DNA from: a virus
Direction: 5' to 3' (one strand)
Length of the DNA stretch: 44,033 bases
Virus record (IMG/VR): IMGVR_UViG_3300030451_001371
Span: 1-44,033 of that record
In this document: positions 33,031-41,216 of the stretch, one piece after another
Layout of the letters: each line of letters starts with the position of its first letter
Numbering within the stretch: the stretch's first letter is position 1
Notes under the pieces: model-generated
Databases searched by the model: none
The model's input: the letters and a program-made list of their open reading frames with translations, nothing else
What the model was told of the DNA's origin: nothing
Translations under genes and position numbers: made by a program

Positions 33031-33767
33031 TATCCTCTCCCCATCATATTTAATATATTAATATTTCTACCAGAATAAGCAGATAGTTCTAATAAATTAC
33101 CTTGTATATCTCTTAATCTAGATAACTCTTGTTGTTCTAATTGATATGCTTCTGAATCACGAGCAAATGCAGAACGGCCTTGAGATATTTCAAAAGCTCT
33201 TTCTGTTCTTCCTAAAGCTCTTTGCCCAGCACCACTGCCAGCTAATCCTGTTCTTCCTATTTGAACATTGCCTTGTTCAATTGCATCTTGATAATCTGTA
33301 ACAGCTGATTCTTGTTGTGTTGCAAATGCTCTATCTGCAAACCCTTTTTGCACAGCAATATCTTTTACAACATTTTCTGCTGCACCTATCAACATATTTT
33401 CTGTTTGTATAGCACGTTTTTTACGTCTTCTAGCTTCTCTTCTAGCTCTTCTTCTAGCACTAATACTACCAACAAATCCTGCTATAGCACCTATTACTCC
33501 TATTGCTGGTGCTGCTTTTGTTAAAAAACCTCCTACCTTACCAGCAGCTGCAAGTAATCCACTAGGACTTGTTTGCGGTAACTGAGCTGCCATAGCATCA
33601 AAATTTGGTGCCATTATATTTTGTGGTGGTAAGCCAGGAATATTACTTGTAACACCCCCCATAACCCCCATGTTCATATAATTTCCTCCATAAGAACCAA
33701 AGCTTGTGCCTCCAGAAGCACCGTAATTTCTTAACATACCTTGTCCAGGTCTAAACGGATCTGGCAT
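33030..33767 (-). CDS. internal core (gp14-like) protein candidate
   Basis: 245 residues. A Gly/Met-rich N-terminus, one membrane-active segment (AAPAIGVIGAIAGFVGSI, about 85-105), an Arg-rich stretch (ARRRARREARRRKKR), and a long helical, Gln/Ala-rich C-terminal half. This is the layout of small ejection proteins that enter the host membrane, such as T7 gp14. The neighbours and order agree. No diagnostic residue exists for the family. Confidence 0.6.
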   Translation of the reverse strand: MPDPFRPGQGMLRNYGASGGTSFGSYGGNYMNMGVMGGVTSNIPGLPPQNIMAPNFDAMAAQLPQTSPSGLLAAAGKVGGFLTKAAPAIGVIGAIAGFVGSISARRRARREARRRKKRAIQTENMLIGAAENVVKDIAVQKGFADRAFATQQESAVTDYQDAIEQGNVQIGRTGLAGSGAGQRALGRTERAFEISQGRSAFARDSEAYQLEQQELSRLRDIQGNLLELSAYSGRNINILNMMGRG

Positions 33768-34105
33768 TACTCACCTCTCTTTGTTAACTTATTCATTAAA
33801 CTTTTTGCATTTTGAAATGGACTTATTCCTAAATTCATATCCCATAAAACATCTAATAAATTTAACCTGGAACCTGCTTTTATTCTGCTATTTAACTGAG
33901 CTTGTTTCATAGCATATGCAAATTCAGGATCAGCTACTGTAGGCGTTCCATACAATTCACCAGGTTGTCCTGTGCCTAACAATGTTGGATCTTGCAAATC
34001 GCTTCGTACAACAGGAGTGTTTGCTAACTCACCAGGCTGACCTGTGCCTTCTAACGTAGGGTCAGTCATAGTTTGTTGTGTTTTTTTCTTTTTATCTTGA
34101 GCCAT
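33767..34105 (-). CDS. small protein with two DPTLxGTGQPGEL repeats
   Basis: 112 residues. A DPTL(E/L)GTGQPGEL-xx-TP unit occurs twice in the N-terminal half (about 16-31 and 39-54), then a helical C-terminus (YAMKQAQLNSRIKAGSRLNLLDVL). The TAATG-type overlap with its neighbours fits the operon. Virion association is inferred from position between lysozyme and core proteins. Confidence 0.65.
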   Translation of the reverse strand: MAQDKKKKTQQTMTDPTLEGTGQPGELANTPVVRSDLQDPTLLGTGQPGELYGTPTVADPEFAYAMKQAQLNSRIKAGSRLNLLDVLWDMNLGISPFQNAKSLMNKLTKRGE

Positions 34106-34599
34106 TAGTCACTCTCCTTAATATTTTCTATTGCCTCTATAAAATCTTTTACTCTTACTGGTGTTTGTTTATACCACCTAGAATATCTTCCTTCTTCTTT
34201 ATCAGCATATAAAATTTCATCTATTGCTTTGTCATATTCTTTATGACACAACGCTTTCCATGCAGATGGAAACTTTCTAAACCATTTAGTACCAAGTTGA
34301 AAGTTTACAGATGTCAATGCTATTTTAAAATCTGTATCAAATATATTTAATATCTTACATTGTTCATTGCAAGCATCTAATGATTTTTGTATATCGCTAT
34401 CATACCATTCTTTTATTATAGATTCTTTTAACATGCAACCTACAGGATATAATTTTTTTTCTTCTGGTAATAACAAATGCCCTATACCACCAGTAGGTTT
34501 ACCTAATGTATCTAAATACACTACATTTTTATATCCTTCACGTAACTTGATATGGTCATATAGTTTTTGTCTAAAACTAATTTCTTTTGGTATTATCAT
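34105..34599 (-). CDS. T4-type lysozyme (endolysin or virion lysin)
   Basis: 164 residues. The T4 lysozyme triad spacing is exact: E21 (LREGY), D30 (YLDT) and T36 (KPTGGIGHLL), i.e. E-x8-D-x5-T. The C-terminal segment TSVNFQLGTKWFRKFPSAWKAL is also as expected. It cleaves the glycan backbone of peptidoglycan. There is no signal peptide. Because it sits with virion/ejection genes, it could be the endolysin or a lysin carried in the particle. Confidence 0.92.
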   Translation of the reverse strand: MIIPKEISFRQKLYDHIKLREGYKNVVYLDTLGKPTGGIGHLLLPEEKKLYPVGCMLKESIIKEWYDSDIQKSLDACNEQCKILNIFDTDFKIALTSVNFQLGTKWFRKFPSAWKALCHKEYDKAIDEILYADKEEGRYSRWYKQTPVRVKDFIEAIENIKESD

Positions 34600-34973
34600 T
34601 ATAAAGTTACCTCATCATTAAATAGTCCAAATTTTCTGTAATCATCGCTAGGTAAAAACAAAGCATCTAACATTGTTTGTTCTAATTTTTTTTCTAGCTG
34701 TTTAACAAAAGCTCCGCCATACATATCTTTATATTTTTTTAATTGGTCTTCTACCTTTACATTAAAAGGTCTTGTATCTAAAACATTAGCTCCTGCTTTA
34801 GCAAAATTTAACAATGATGTACCACCGCCTACAGCTGCTGAAACATCTGCAATCGCTCCAGCTGCTCCACCTACATAAAGATCTCCAAATACAGCACGAT
34901 TTTCTTTTTTAATTTTATCTCTTTCATTAGCTGCATAAAATGTAGCCATATGTGTTTGTGCTTCAGTTGCCAT
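34599..34973 (-). CDS. structural-block protein with Gly/Ala-rich segment
   Basis: I start at ATG 34973, whose SD GAGGAGGTAGG lies in the end of the upstream gene (TAATG overlap). 124 residues with YVGGAAGAIADVSAAVGGGTSLLNFAKAG (about 33-62), a small hydrophobic amphipathic region, then charged helices. This could be another core-like protein. Unknown. Confidence 0.65.
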   Translation of the reverse strand: MATEAQTHMATFYAANERDKIKKENRAVFGDLYVGGAAGAIADVSAAVGGGTSLLNFAKAGANVLDTRPFNVKVEDQLKKYKDMYGGAFVKQLEKKLEQTMLDALFLPSDDYRKFGLFNDEVTL

Positions 34974-35200
34974 TATCCTACCTCCTCTAAAATAGTTTTC
35001 ATCCACCTATTTCCAACTTTAATATATAAAAAATTACCAGTTGCTTCTTGTACTACTTTTCTATCACCATCTACGCCTTCACTATTGCTTGGCTTAGTAG
35101 TAGATACAACTATAGGTGTTTCATATTGTTGTTTTGTTTCATCTATTTTTTGTTGTAATTTTTTAATTAATGATAATCCTCTATTATACATTCTACTCAT
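34973..35200 (-). CDS. 75-residue virion-block protein
   Basis: Basic N-terminal helix (SLIKKLQQKIDETKQQY), a polar linker, and a small beta-type C-terminus (GNFLYIKVGNRWMKTIL) that looks like a receptor/adaptor-type domain found in small tail proteins. Overlaps both neighbours. Function unknown. Confidence 0.6.
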   Translation of the reverse strand: MSRMYNRGLSLIKKLQQKIDETKQQYETPIVVSTTKPSNSEGVDGDRKVVQEATGNFLYIKVGNRWMKTILEEVG

Positions 35201-37572
35201 CGTGTTACCTTTTCTCTATATACTATTTGTATATCGTTAATTTCAAAACTAGTATTTAAACTGCTTGTTTGTTTCAATGCTATACCAAAACTAACTAAGT
35301 TATTAAAAGTGTCGCTAAGGCTAATCTTCGTCGTTTTATCGCCACCAGAACTAAGCGTTGTTATATCAGTTAATGCTAATGCTGTATTATCTCTTTTAGT
35401 TCCAAAGCCTTGAAGCGTTACATTATTACCTTCTTTATAATTTATATATATAGTATTAAAATTTTTATTAGCAGTAGGACTACCCATATCTAATTCTTTA
35501 GATTTATATATTACTTGATTACCACTATTAGCTTGCGGTGATTTATTCCACTTTACTAGATCTATAGTATCTGGATTATTGTTTAGTCCTGCTATTGATG
35601 ACCACCAATATAAATCTCCATTATTAAAGTTTACTAAATTTGTAATATCTCTATTACCAAACGTATCTGATTGTCTCCATGATTCAGATTTTATATCATA
35701 TAATAATACGTCTGTATTTTTATTTACTATAACTAATTCTTTTGATTTAGGTAAATAACCTATAACATTATTATCGTGGTAATAATCAGAAGACCAATTA
35801 GCTAGTTTAGGTTGTCCTGTTTGACTTAAATTTATATCAACAACTTGCTGTCCGTCGTAAAGATATGCTCCATACTGATTAAACCAAGCAATAAAACCTT
35901 CTCCTTTAACTACATGATATTCTTTTTCACAACCTTTATATTCATACTCAGCTTCTAAATATTCTATATCTCTAGATACATTAATAATAAATAATTTATT
36001 TTGTTTAAACTGTAACAATTTATTACCTAATGATTCTAATTTAATTATTGTATCACCATCTTCTACTTCTACATCTATAAAACTTTCTTCTGGAAAATAA
36101 TCAAATTTATTTGGTAACGATTTTAACACTCTATCTGATTTAGTAACCAAGTTATGTTTCTTGTCATAGTATTGTACATTACCTGCATAGACCCTTCTAT
36201 TTAATATTGTAGATGTTTTAAATCCTGTATTAGCTTCTCCAATAACAGAAGGACTTTCTAATATGTAGGGTTCTTGTATAGATAAATCTGTTAGCCCATC
36301 TCCTACGAATCTATCTGTACTAGCCCAACTATTATTAGGCCAAGCCCATTGCTTGTCGCCACCTAATGTATAAGGAAATAATGATTGATATGTTTCACTT
36401 CCTGCATATCGTAAACCTTTTTCAAAATCTATTTCTGCTAATAAATATTTTATTCCTATATTTGTTGAAGTATCTAAAGTAGTACCTGCTTGAAATCCAT
36501 CCATTAAAGCATAGTATATTTTAAAACCAGAATATCTAGAACTTTTATCTCCCATTCTACCTGTTAATCCAAAATATAATTTTTGTTTTACATCATCTAC
36601 AGAAACATGTTGATATACATCTCCTATATATACAGCAACAGATTCAGATTTATTAGTATCAGAATCATAATTACTATATACTTTAGACGCCCATAATCCA
36701 TATCTTTTTCCTGACTGAGGTTTAATGTTAGAATCACTATCAGCATTAACATCATTTCTAAAATATGCTATAACAGACATAGAACCTTGTCCATCTGTAG
36801 TATAATCACTGCCACCGCTTTTATACCCATCTAATAAATCGTGTATTTCTGTAGCAGTTACTTCTACTTTATTTACATTTGTACTAGTTCCCATAGCATA
36901 AGTGCCACTACTATCTACATCTAACATAAATATTTCAGAATCATTATCGGGATGAAACTGTTGCATTTTATTATGTAAAGCGTCTATTTTATAATTATAT
37001 TCATTTGCACCTTTAATAGGAGCAATGTATAAATCACTTACTTCATACTGATTAGACACAGAATTATTAATTGTAGTTTCAGATTGAGTATAACCTAACT
37101 TTCTATCAAAGTTATAATATCCTAATATCTTAGGAGTATTACCTGCATTTCCATAATGAGGTACAACTCTTACCTGTCCATCCACTGAATACATTTCTAC
37201 TAAAGATGCAGTATTACCATAATCTATATTAACAGTTTCTGCAGCATTGTTAGTAACATCATATATACGAACTATACTATCAGTCTTGTCATTAATAAAT
37301 AAATACTCTGTTTCATTTATGCCAGATGATCCAAAGTTTCTATCTAAGTTTACATGCAACAAACCGTTACCATAGTTTAATGCATCTATAGCAGTAACAT
37401 CATTAGAACTAATGCTCTGAGCTGCACTACGCCCTTCTACAACTAATTTACCTGGTATTTCATTAGATAAATTAAGTAATACCTGAGCTTCAGATTCACT
37501 CATATCACGTGGATTAGTGTTATTATTTAATCCCCCGCTAAAATTATTAATATTATAAATTAACTTTGGCAT
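35197..37572 (-). CDS. tail nozzle / tail tubular protein candidate
   Basis: 791 residues, beginning NFSGGLNNNTNPRDMSESEAQVLLNL, the characteristic opening of large podovirus tail proteins with a beta-propeller core (the T7 gp12 / stabilisation-protein class). Many blade-like segments follow (VRIYDV, RVVPHYG, IGYLPKSKELVIVNK, YDIKSESWRQSDT). It likely forms the distal tube. The start has no SD and lies within the preceding gene, so translation is probably coupled. Confidence 0.75.
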   Translation of the reverse strand: MPKLIYNINNFSGGLNNNTNPRDMSESEAQVLLNLSNEIPGKLVVEGRSAAQSISSNDVTAIDALNYGNGLLHVNLDRNFGSSGINETEYLFINDKTDSIVRIYDVTNNAAETVNIDYGNTASLVEMYSVDGQVRVVPHYGNAGNTPKILGYYNFDRKLGYTQSETTINNSVSNQYEVSDLYIAPIKGANEYNYKIDALHNKMQQFHPDNDSEIFMLDVDSSGTYAMGTSTNVNKVEVTATEIHDLLDGYKSGGSDYTTDGQGSMSVIAYFRNDVNADSDSNIKPQSGKRYGLWASKVYSNYDSDTNKSESVAVYIGDVYQHVSVDDVKQKLYFGLTGRMGDKSSRYSGFKIYYALMDGFQAGTTLDTSTNIGIKYLLAEIDFEKGLRYAGSETYQSLFPYTLGGDKQWAWPNNSWASTDRFVGDGLTDLSIQEPYILESPSVIGEANTGFKTSTILNRRVYAGNVQYYDKKHNLVTKSDRVLKSLPNKFDYFPEESFIDVEVEDGDTIIKLESLGNKLLQFKQNKLFIINVSRDIEYLEAEYEYKGCEKEYHVVKGEGFIAWFNQYGAYLYDGQQVVDINLSQTGQPKLANWSSDYYHDNNVIGYLPKSKELVIVNKNTDVLLYDIKSESWRQSDTFGNRDITNLVNFNNGDLYWWSSIAGLNNNPDTIDLVKWNKSPQANSGNQVIYKSKELDMGSPTANKNFNTIYINYKEGNNVTLQGFGTKRDNTALALTDITTLSSGGDKTTKISLSDTFNNLVSFGIALKQTSSLNTSFEINDIQIVYREKVTR

Positions 37573-37741
37573 GTTTTTGCAACTTATGACAAAAGACAGA
37601 ACCTCTAGTTATGTCATTCATATTAACATTTTTTACTTTCTTTTTAGACTTTGTCTTAAGGGTATACTTTCTTCTACTATCGCTAATAGATGTTCCATTA
37701 AACTCCTGTCCAGCACCAGTCTGTGTATTATACATTCCCAT
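37553..37741 (-). CDS. 62-residue basic protein, unknown
   Basis: Overlaps the phosphoesterase by 14 bases and the nozzle gene by 20 bases. Basic and polar, rich in Lys/Thr (RRKYTLKTKSKKKVKN). A lone cysteine (VFCHKLQKH). It is kept because both ends are locked by overlaps. Confidence 0.55.
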   Translation of the reverse strand: MGMYNTQTGAGQEFNGTSISDSRRKYTLKTKSKKKVKNVNMNDITRGSVFCHKLQKHAKVNL

Positions 37742-38495
37742 CGATTATCTCACCCCATAAAGATGTTTTACCATCAATTATCTCTACTACCTCAACCTTA
37801 AACTCACCATTTGTAAACCAGTCTACTATTGCAAATGCATGAGCCCAGTTATGTAATCTACCTTTTAGCCACTTATTATTTTCATGTGACATATCTTTCA
37901 AACAACCTAATGACCAAGCACCTATATTACCATTTAACTTAGTCAACGTATGTCTTTGTAAGTCATGTGTATGACCATACATTACATTTTCTCCATAGGT
38001 TTCTAAATGTTTCTTTGCATGATATGTCGTAGCAAATGCTCCATGAAAGAATGTTAGCTTTCCTATTTGTATTGGTAAATTATATTCAGTATACTTATAA
38101 CCTCTTTCTTTTATTTTACACGCTTTAAAAAAGTTATAATTATTAAGATAGGGATATTTATTAGAAAAATTATCCAACCAGAGATCGTGATTACCCTGGA
38201 GTAAATATTTCTTTTTACATTTAACTTCTTCCAATACTTCATCCCAAACATCTAATCCTTCATTTACCAATCGTATATCTTCATTAACAATAGGTAATTG
38301 AAACTCAAGTGGTGGTAGTTTCTTATCTTTGTACTTCCACGCAGATACTGACTCCCACTCACCAACATCCCCAAGATTAACAAATACATCTGGTTTTATT
38401 TTACGTATAGCTTTTACTACACAATTAACAGCAGCTTTATCATCTAATGGATAATGCTGGTCTGGTATTATTATACCACGTTCCTTAAGTTTCAA
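37728..38495 (-). CDS. calcineurin-like metallophosphoesterase
   Basis: 255 residues starting at TTG 38495 behind a strong SD AGGAGG. All five motifs are in order: D12-x-H14 (PDQHYP), G42-D43 (NLGDVGE), G101-N-H-D104, H151 (FFHGAF), and G174-H-T-H177. These bind the dinuclear metal site. The substrate is not evident. It lies in the late virion/lysis block, not in the DNA-metabolism block, which makes an end-processing or host-modification role as likely as a nucleotidase role. Confidence 0.92.
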   Translation of the reverse strand: MKLKERGIIIPDQHYPLDDKAAVNCVVKAIRKIKPDVFVNLGDVGEWESVSAWKYKDKKLPPLEFQLPIVNEDIRLVNEGLDVWDEVLEEVKCKKKYLLQGNHDLWLDNFSNKYPYLNNYNFFKACKIKERGYKYTEYNLPIQIGKLTFFHGAFATTYHAKKHLETYGENVMYGHTHDLQRHTLTKLNGNIGAWSLGCLKDMSHENNKWLKGRLHNWAHAFAIVDWFTNGEFKVEVVEIIDGKTSLWGEIIDGNV

Positions 38496-38507
38496 TGGTA
38501 CCTCCTA

Positions 38508-38666
38508 TTATTTTTTATCTAGAGCTTTTTTAACTTCAGCCCATAGTTTATCATCTAACTTGTTTGATGATTTACCTACTAAGAAATCACCTAAATGTAG
38601 AATGATTGCTTTTAACAGTTTTTCAGTTCCTAAACTAGTTAGTAACTTACCTAATATTGGTCCCAT
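38508..38666 (-). CDS. 52-residue amphipathic protein, holin-associated type
   Basis: ATG 38666 overlaps the upstream stop as TAATG. Sequence MGPILGKLLTSLGTEKLLKAI continues with IILHLGDFLVGK and KLDDKLWAEVKKAL, a pattern I know from small phage proteins found near lysis genes. The helices are amphipathic rather than fully hydrophobic. The role is unproven. Confidence 0.6.
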   Translation of the reverse strand: MGPILGKLLTSLGTEKLLKAIILHLGDFLVGKSSNKLDDKLWAEVKKALDKK

Positions 38667-38860
38667 TATTTAACCTCACAGTCTTTGTTGCAAGCATCTA
38701 AGCCTTTCATATAGCCTTGATGCTCAATGATCATTTGTTTTACTTCTCCTAGTCTAGCATTAGCTTCCTGAATTTGTCCAGCAAGTTCATTATGTTGCTC
38801 TACTAATGTTTCCATTTTACTTTCTGCTTCTTTTCTTAGGTCGACTTTTTCTTTAGCCAT
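38666..38860 (-). CDS. 64-residue coiled-coil protein
   Basis: Almost entirely a coiled coil (DLRKEAESKMETLVEQHNEL, then AGQIQEANARLGEVKQMIIEH) ending in two cysteines (CNKDCEV), which might bind metal or form a disulphide. Coupled to the next gene by TAATG. Function unknown. Confidence 0.65.
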   Translation of the reverse strand: MAKEKVDLRKEAESKMETLVEQHNELAGQIQEANARLGEVKQMIIEHQGYMKGLDACNKDCEVK

Positions 38861-38869
38861 TGTTTCTCC

Positions 38870-39865
38870 TTACTTTTTTTTACGTTTACTTAAAGCAAAC
38901 TTTCCAACATCATAAATGTCTTTAGCAAGTATCACAGCTCCTACACCTGGTATTACTCTAGCTGCACCTTTAACTATACTTTTAGCTATAAGTTTTTGTG
39001 CTGCTTTTTTCTTAACTCCTCTATCAGCTTCCTTAACAGCTTCTCTTACTCCAGATTTTAAAGCAGCTTTTCTATTTATTTTTTGATATTCTTTTTGAGT
39101 ATCTAAAAATACTTTATTAGATTTTTGTTGTTTAACAGGATCAGCCATATCGCTAGCTTGTATAGAAGCTATTTTTCTTTCAGCTTTCTTTATTAAACTT
39201 CTTTGTTTCTTGCCTACTCTACTTTCAGGATTTGGTTTATACAAGTCAACTGGTTTGTTAGATGTATACTGACTACCGCCACCTGAAAATATTTTTTGAC
39301 CATCTATTAGTTTAGGTTGAACTGTTCGTTTAGGTTTTCCTTTAATTAAATGTTGAGCATCTTCTACAGTTTCTGTAATTACTGTACGTTTTGCAGGCTC
39401 AGCATATACTCTTAAAGGAGATTTATCTTTTGGAACTTTAAAGTCAGGTTGTCCATAAATAGTTTTATTTTTACCAGATATAGTTCCCAAGTCTAGATTT
39501 TTTGTATCTATTTTTATATCTATTAAATTACCGACAGCACCTTTTACTTTCCCAGGTACTGCAGCTATATTTTTTCCTACCTTTACTACTCCTTTACCAG
39601 CAGTTTGCACAGCTCCTGGTATTTGAGAAATAACACCTGGTAATTTAGTAACACCGAAGCCTGTAGCTCCAGCTTGATACATAAGCCTTGTTCCTGCAAT
39701 TGTACCTTTCACAGCACCTTTTATAATTGCTGGTCCTGCAGTTACAGCAGCTCCAGTAGCTACGGCTCCTCCTATTCCATAACCTAACGCTTTACCAGCT
39801 TGCATTAATCCAGATTTAACTGGATCTTTTCTTCCTGGCTTTTGTTGTTTTGTTGTTATTGGCAT
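38870..39865 (-). CDS. Gly/Ala-rich basic virion protein candidate
   Basis: 331 residues. The N-terminal 80 residues contain several hydrophobic Gly/Ala runs (GYGIGGAVATGAAVTAGPAI), the C-terminal half is Lys-rich with a final hydrophobic helix (AARVIPGVGAVILAKDIYDV) and an RKKK end. This resembles structural or ejection-type proteins that meet the membrane. A specific role cannot be assigned. Confidence 0.6.
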   Translation of the reverse strand: MPITTKQQKPGRKDPVKSGLMQAGKALGYGIGGAVATGAAVTAGPAIIKGAVKGTIAGTRLMYQAGATGFGVTKLPGVISQIPGAVQTAGKGVVKVGKNIAAVPGKVKGAVGNLIDIKIDTKNLDLGTISGKNKTIYGQPDFKVPKDKSPLRVYAEPAKRTVITETVEDAQHLIKGKPKRTVQPKLIDGQKIFSGGGSQYTSNKPVDLYKPNPESRVGKKQRSLIKKAERKIASIQASDMADPVKQQKSNKVFLDTQKEYQKINRKAALKSGVREAVKEADRGVKKKAAQKLIAKSIVKGAARVIPGVGAVILAKDIYDVGKFALSKRKKK

Positions 39866-39925
39866 AATTAATTCCTCTCTACGATTTTTAATTGTAATAT
39901 AATTATTATATTTTTATTTTCCTAA

Positions 39926-40306
39926 TTATTTAATTTCTTTTTTTATCTTATTAAATACTTCTTCTTCATCAAATCTCATGCTAATACCAGGTTCGTACCT
40001 CATAACTTCTTTACCTTCTTTCAAGATAATAATAGTAGGAACAACTTTAATGTTCCATTCTTTTTGTATGACTGCACCTATAGCTTTATTATTCAAATCT
40101 ATTTCACCTACATAACATAAGTCAGCAAGTTTTTCTATGCTTACTCTATTCTTGTAGTTCCATGATGCATTTACTTGTACTACTGCACAGTTCTGTATAT
40201 TCAAAGCCTGTATAGATTGAAAACTATCTAAGTTAACAGACTGAGAGTGTAGCCATGTAGACGATAGTCCAAGCCATAAGCATAATGATAATATAAACTT
40301 TCTCAT
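39926..40306 (-). CDS. secreted thioredoxin-like protein lacking the CxxC site
   Basis: 126 residues with a clear N-terminal signal peptide (basic MRKF, hydrophobic ILSLCLWLGLSS, then polar). The rest is a thioredoxin fold: VVQVNASWNYKN, EIDLNNKAIGAVI, WNIKVVPTIIILKEG, with cis-Pro P90. The CxxC position is replaced (SWNYKN), while C40 and C64 are elsewhere. It may act as a non-redox periplasmic chaperone or partner. Possibly host-acquired. Confidence 0.72.
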   Translation of the reverse strand: MRKFILSLCLWLGLSSTWLHSQSVNLDSFQSIQALNIQNCAVVQVNASWNYKNRVSIEKLADLCYVGEIDLNNKAIGAVIQKEWNIKVVPTIIILKEGKEVMRYEPGISMRFDEEEVFNKIKKEIK

Positions 40307-40315
40307 GATTCATCC

Positions 40316-40612
40316 TCATTTATTATTCATATCTATTAGAGTCTCAGTAATAGCTCTAGTATCTTCCTTAATGTCATCTACTTTTTCTTCAAGCTTATCT
40401 ACTTTACCCTCTGTGTTTAATATTGAATCACGAATCATCTGATCTTTCAAATCATATTCCATACGTGAAACCTCAGGCTCTGGTAATTCTTTAGCAAGTT
40501 CTATCTCTGCTTGTAAAGAATACCACATACCTATAATCATACCTACAGTAACCAAGATACTAATACCTGTTTCTATAGATAATGTAAATTTAGTGTCTTT
40601 ACCTACTTCCAT
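40316..40612 (-). CDS. single-pass membrane protein, holin candidate
   Basis: 98 residues: one hydrophobic segment (SILVTVGMIIGMWYSL, about 18-34), then an acidic coiled coil (KLEEKVDDIKEDTRAITE). The layout suits a holin-like or spanin-like inner-membrane protein; a single segment and the length alone do not distinguish these. It lies near the thioredoxin-like and amphipathic genes. Confidence 0.6.
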   Translation of the reverse strand: MEVGKDTKFTLSIETGISILVTVGMIIGMWYSLQAEIELAKELPEPEVSRMEYDLKDQMIRDSILNTEGKVDKLEEKVDDIKEDTRAITETLIDMNNK

Positions 40613-40628
40613 TGTTATCCCCTATTGT

Positions 40629-40973
40629 TTATCTACCTGGTCCACCGCCACCACCACCAAGGTCAGCGTGTTGCCCACCAAAGGTGTGACTCATATTAAA
40701 AGGTGCTGTTCCTATATTATTTAATAAAGTAGCATCAGGATTATCTAATGATGTACTTTGTATAGGATTGTTTGTACCACCTAATCTGTTAAACGTATCT
40801 GCTGGTCCACTATCATCATTATTAACAAAGGTATTAGTATATGCACCACCAGTGCCTCCACATAAACTAGTTAAACTTATGTTTGTTGTTTGGATAACAT
40901 TGGTAGCTTCTCCAAGAGCACTACCTATTCCCTTCATACCTACGTTGCTTGTTCCTACTGCTGGACCTGCCAT
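40629..40973 (-). CDS. Gly/Asn/Thr-rich small virion protein
   Basis: 114 residues, low in charge, rich in Gly, Asn and Thr, and closing with a run of glycines (HADLGGGGGGPGR). Such composition is typical of minor fibre or needle tip proteins. A single C in TSLCGGTGG. Lies between fibre and membrane genes. Confidence 0.6.
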   Translation of the reverse strand: MAGPAVGTSNVGMKGIGSALGEATNVIQTTNISLTSLCGGTGGAYTNTFVNNDDSGPADTFNRLGGTNNPIQSTSLDNPDATLLNNIGTAPFNMSHTFGGQHADLGGGGGGPGR

Positions 40974-40976
40974 TTA

Positions 40977-41216
40977 CTACTCAGCGTCTCTAATTGCTGT
41001 TAAATCTGTAATCTCTTGACTTACTTCTGTAAGCTGTGCTTCAAGACTAGCTTTATTAGCTTCAGCATTTTCAAGTGCCTCTGTTAAAACATAATCACTT
41101 TTATAATCTAATACTGTAACATCATTACCATCTGCATCTTGCATAGTTCTAGTATGCTTAATTTCAACCATTTTTACTTCACCATCAGGTTCTAATGCTG
41201 TTATTATTTTAGGCAT
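40977..41216 (-). CDS. 79-residue protein with C-terminal coiled coil
   Basis: An N-terminal beta part (KIITALEPDGEVKMVEIKHTR) leads to an acidic coiled coil (YVLTEALENAEANKASLEAQ, then LTEVSQEITDL). ATG 41216 lies 13 bases inside the S74 fibre gene end, so the two are coupled. It could be a fibre chaperone or trimerisation aid. Confidence 0.65.
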   Translation of the reverse strand: MPKIITALEPDGEVKMVEIKHTRTMQDADGNDVTVLDYKSDYVLTEALENAEANKASLEAQLTEVSQEITDLTAIRDAE

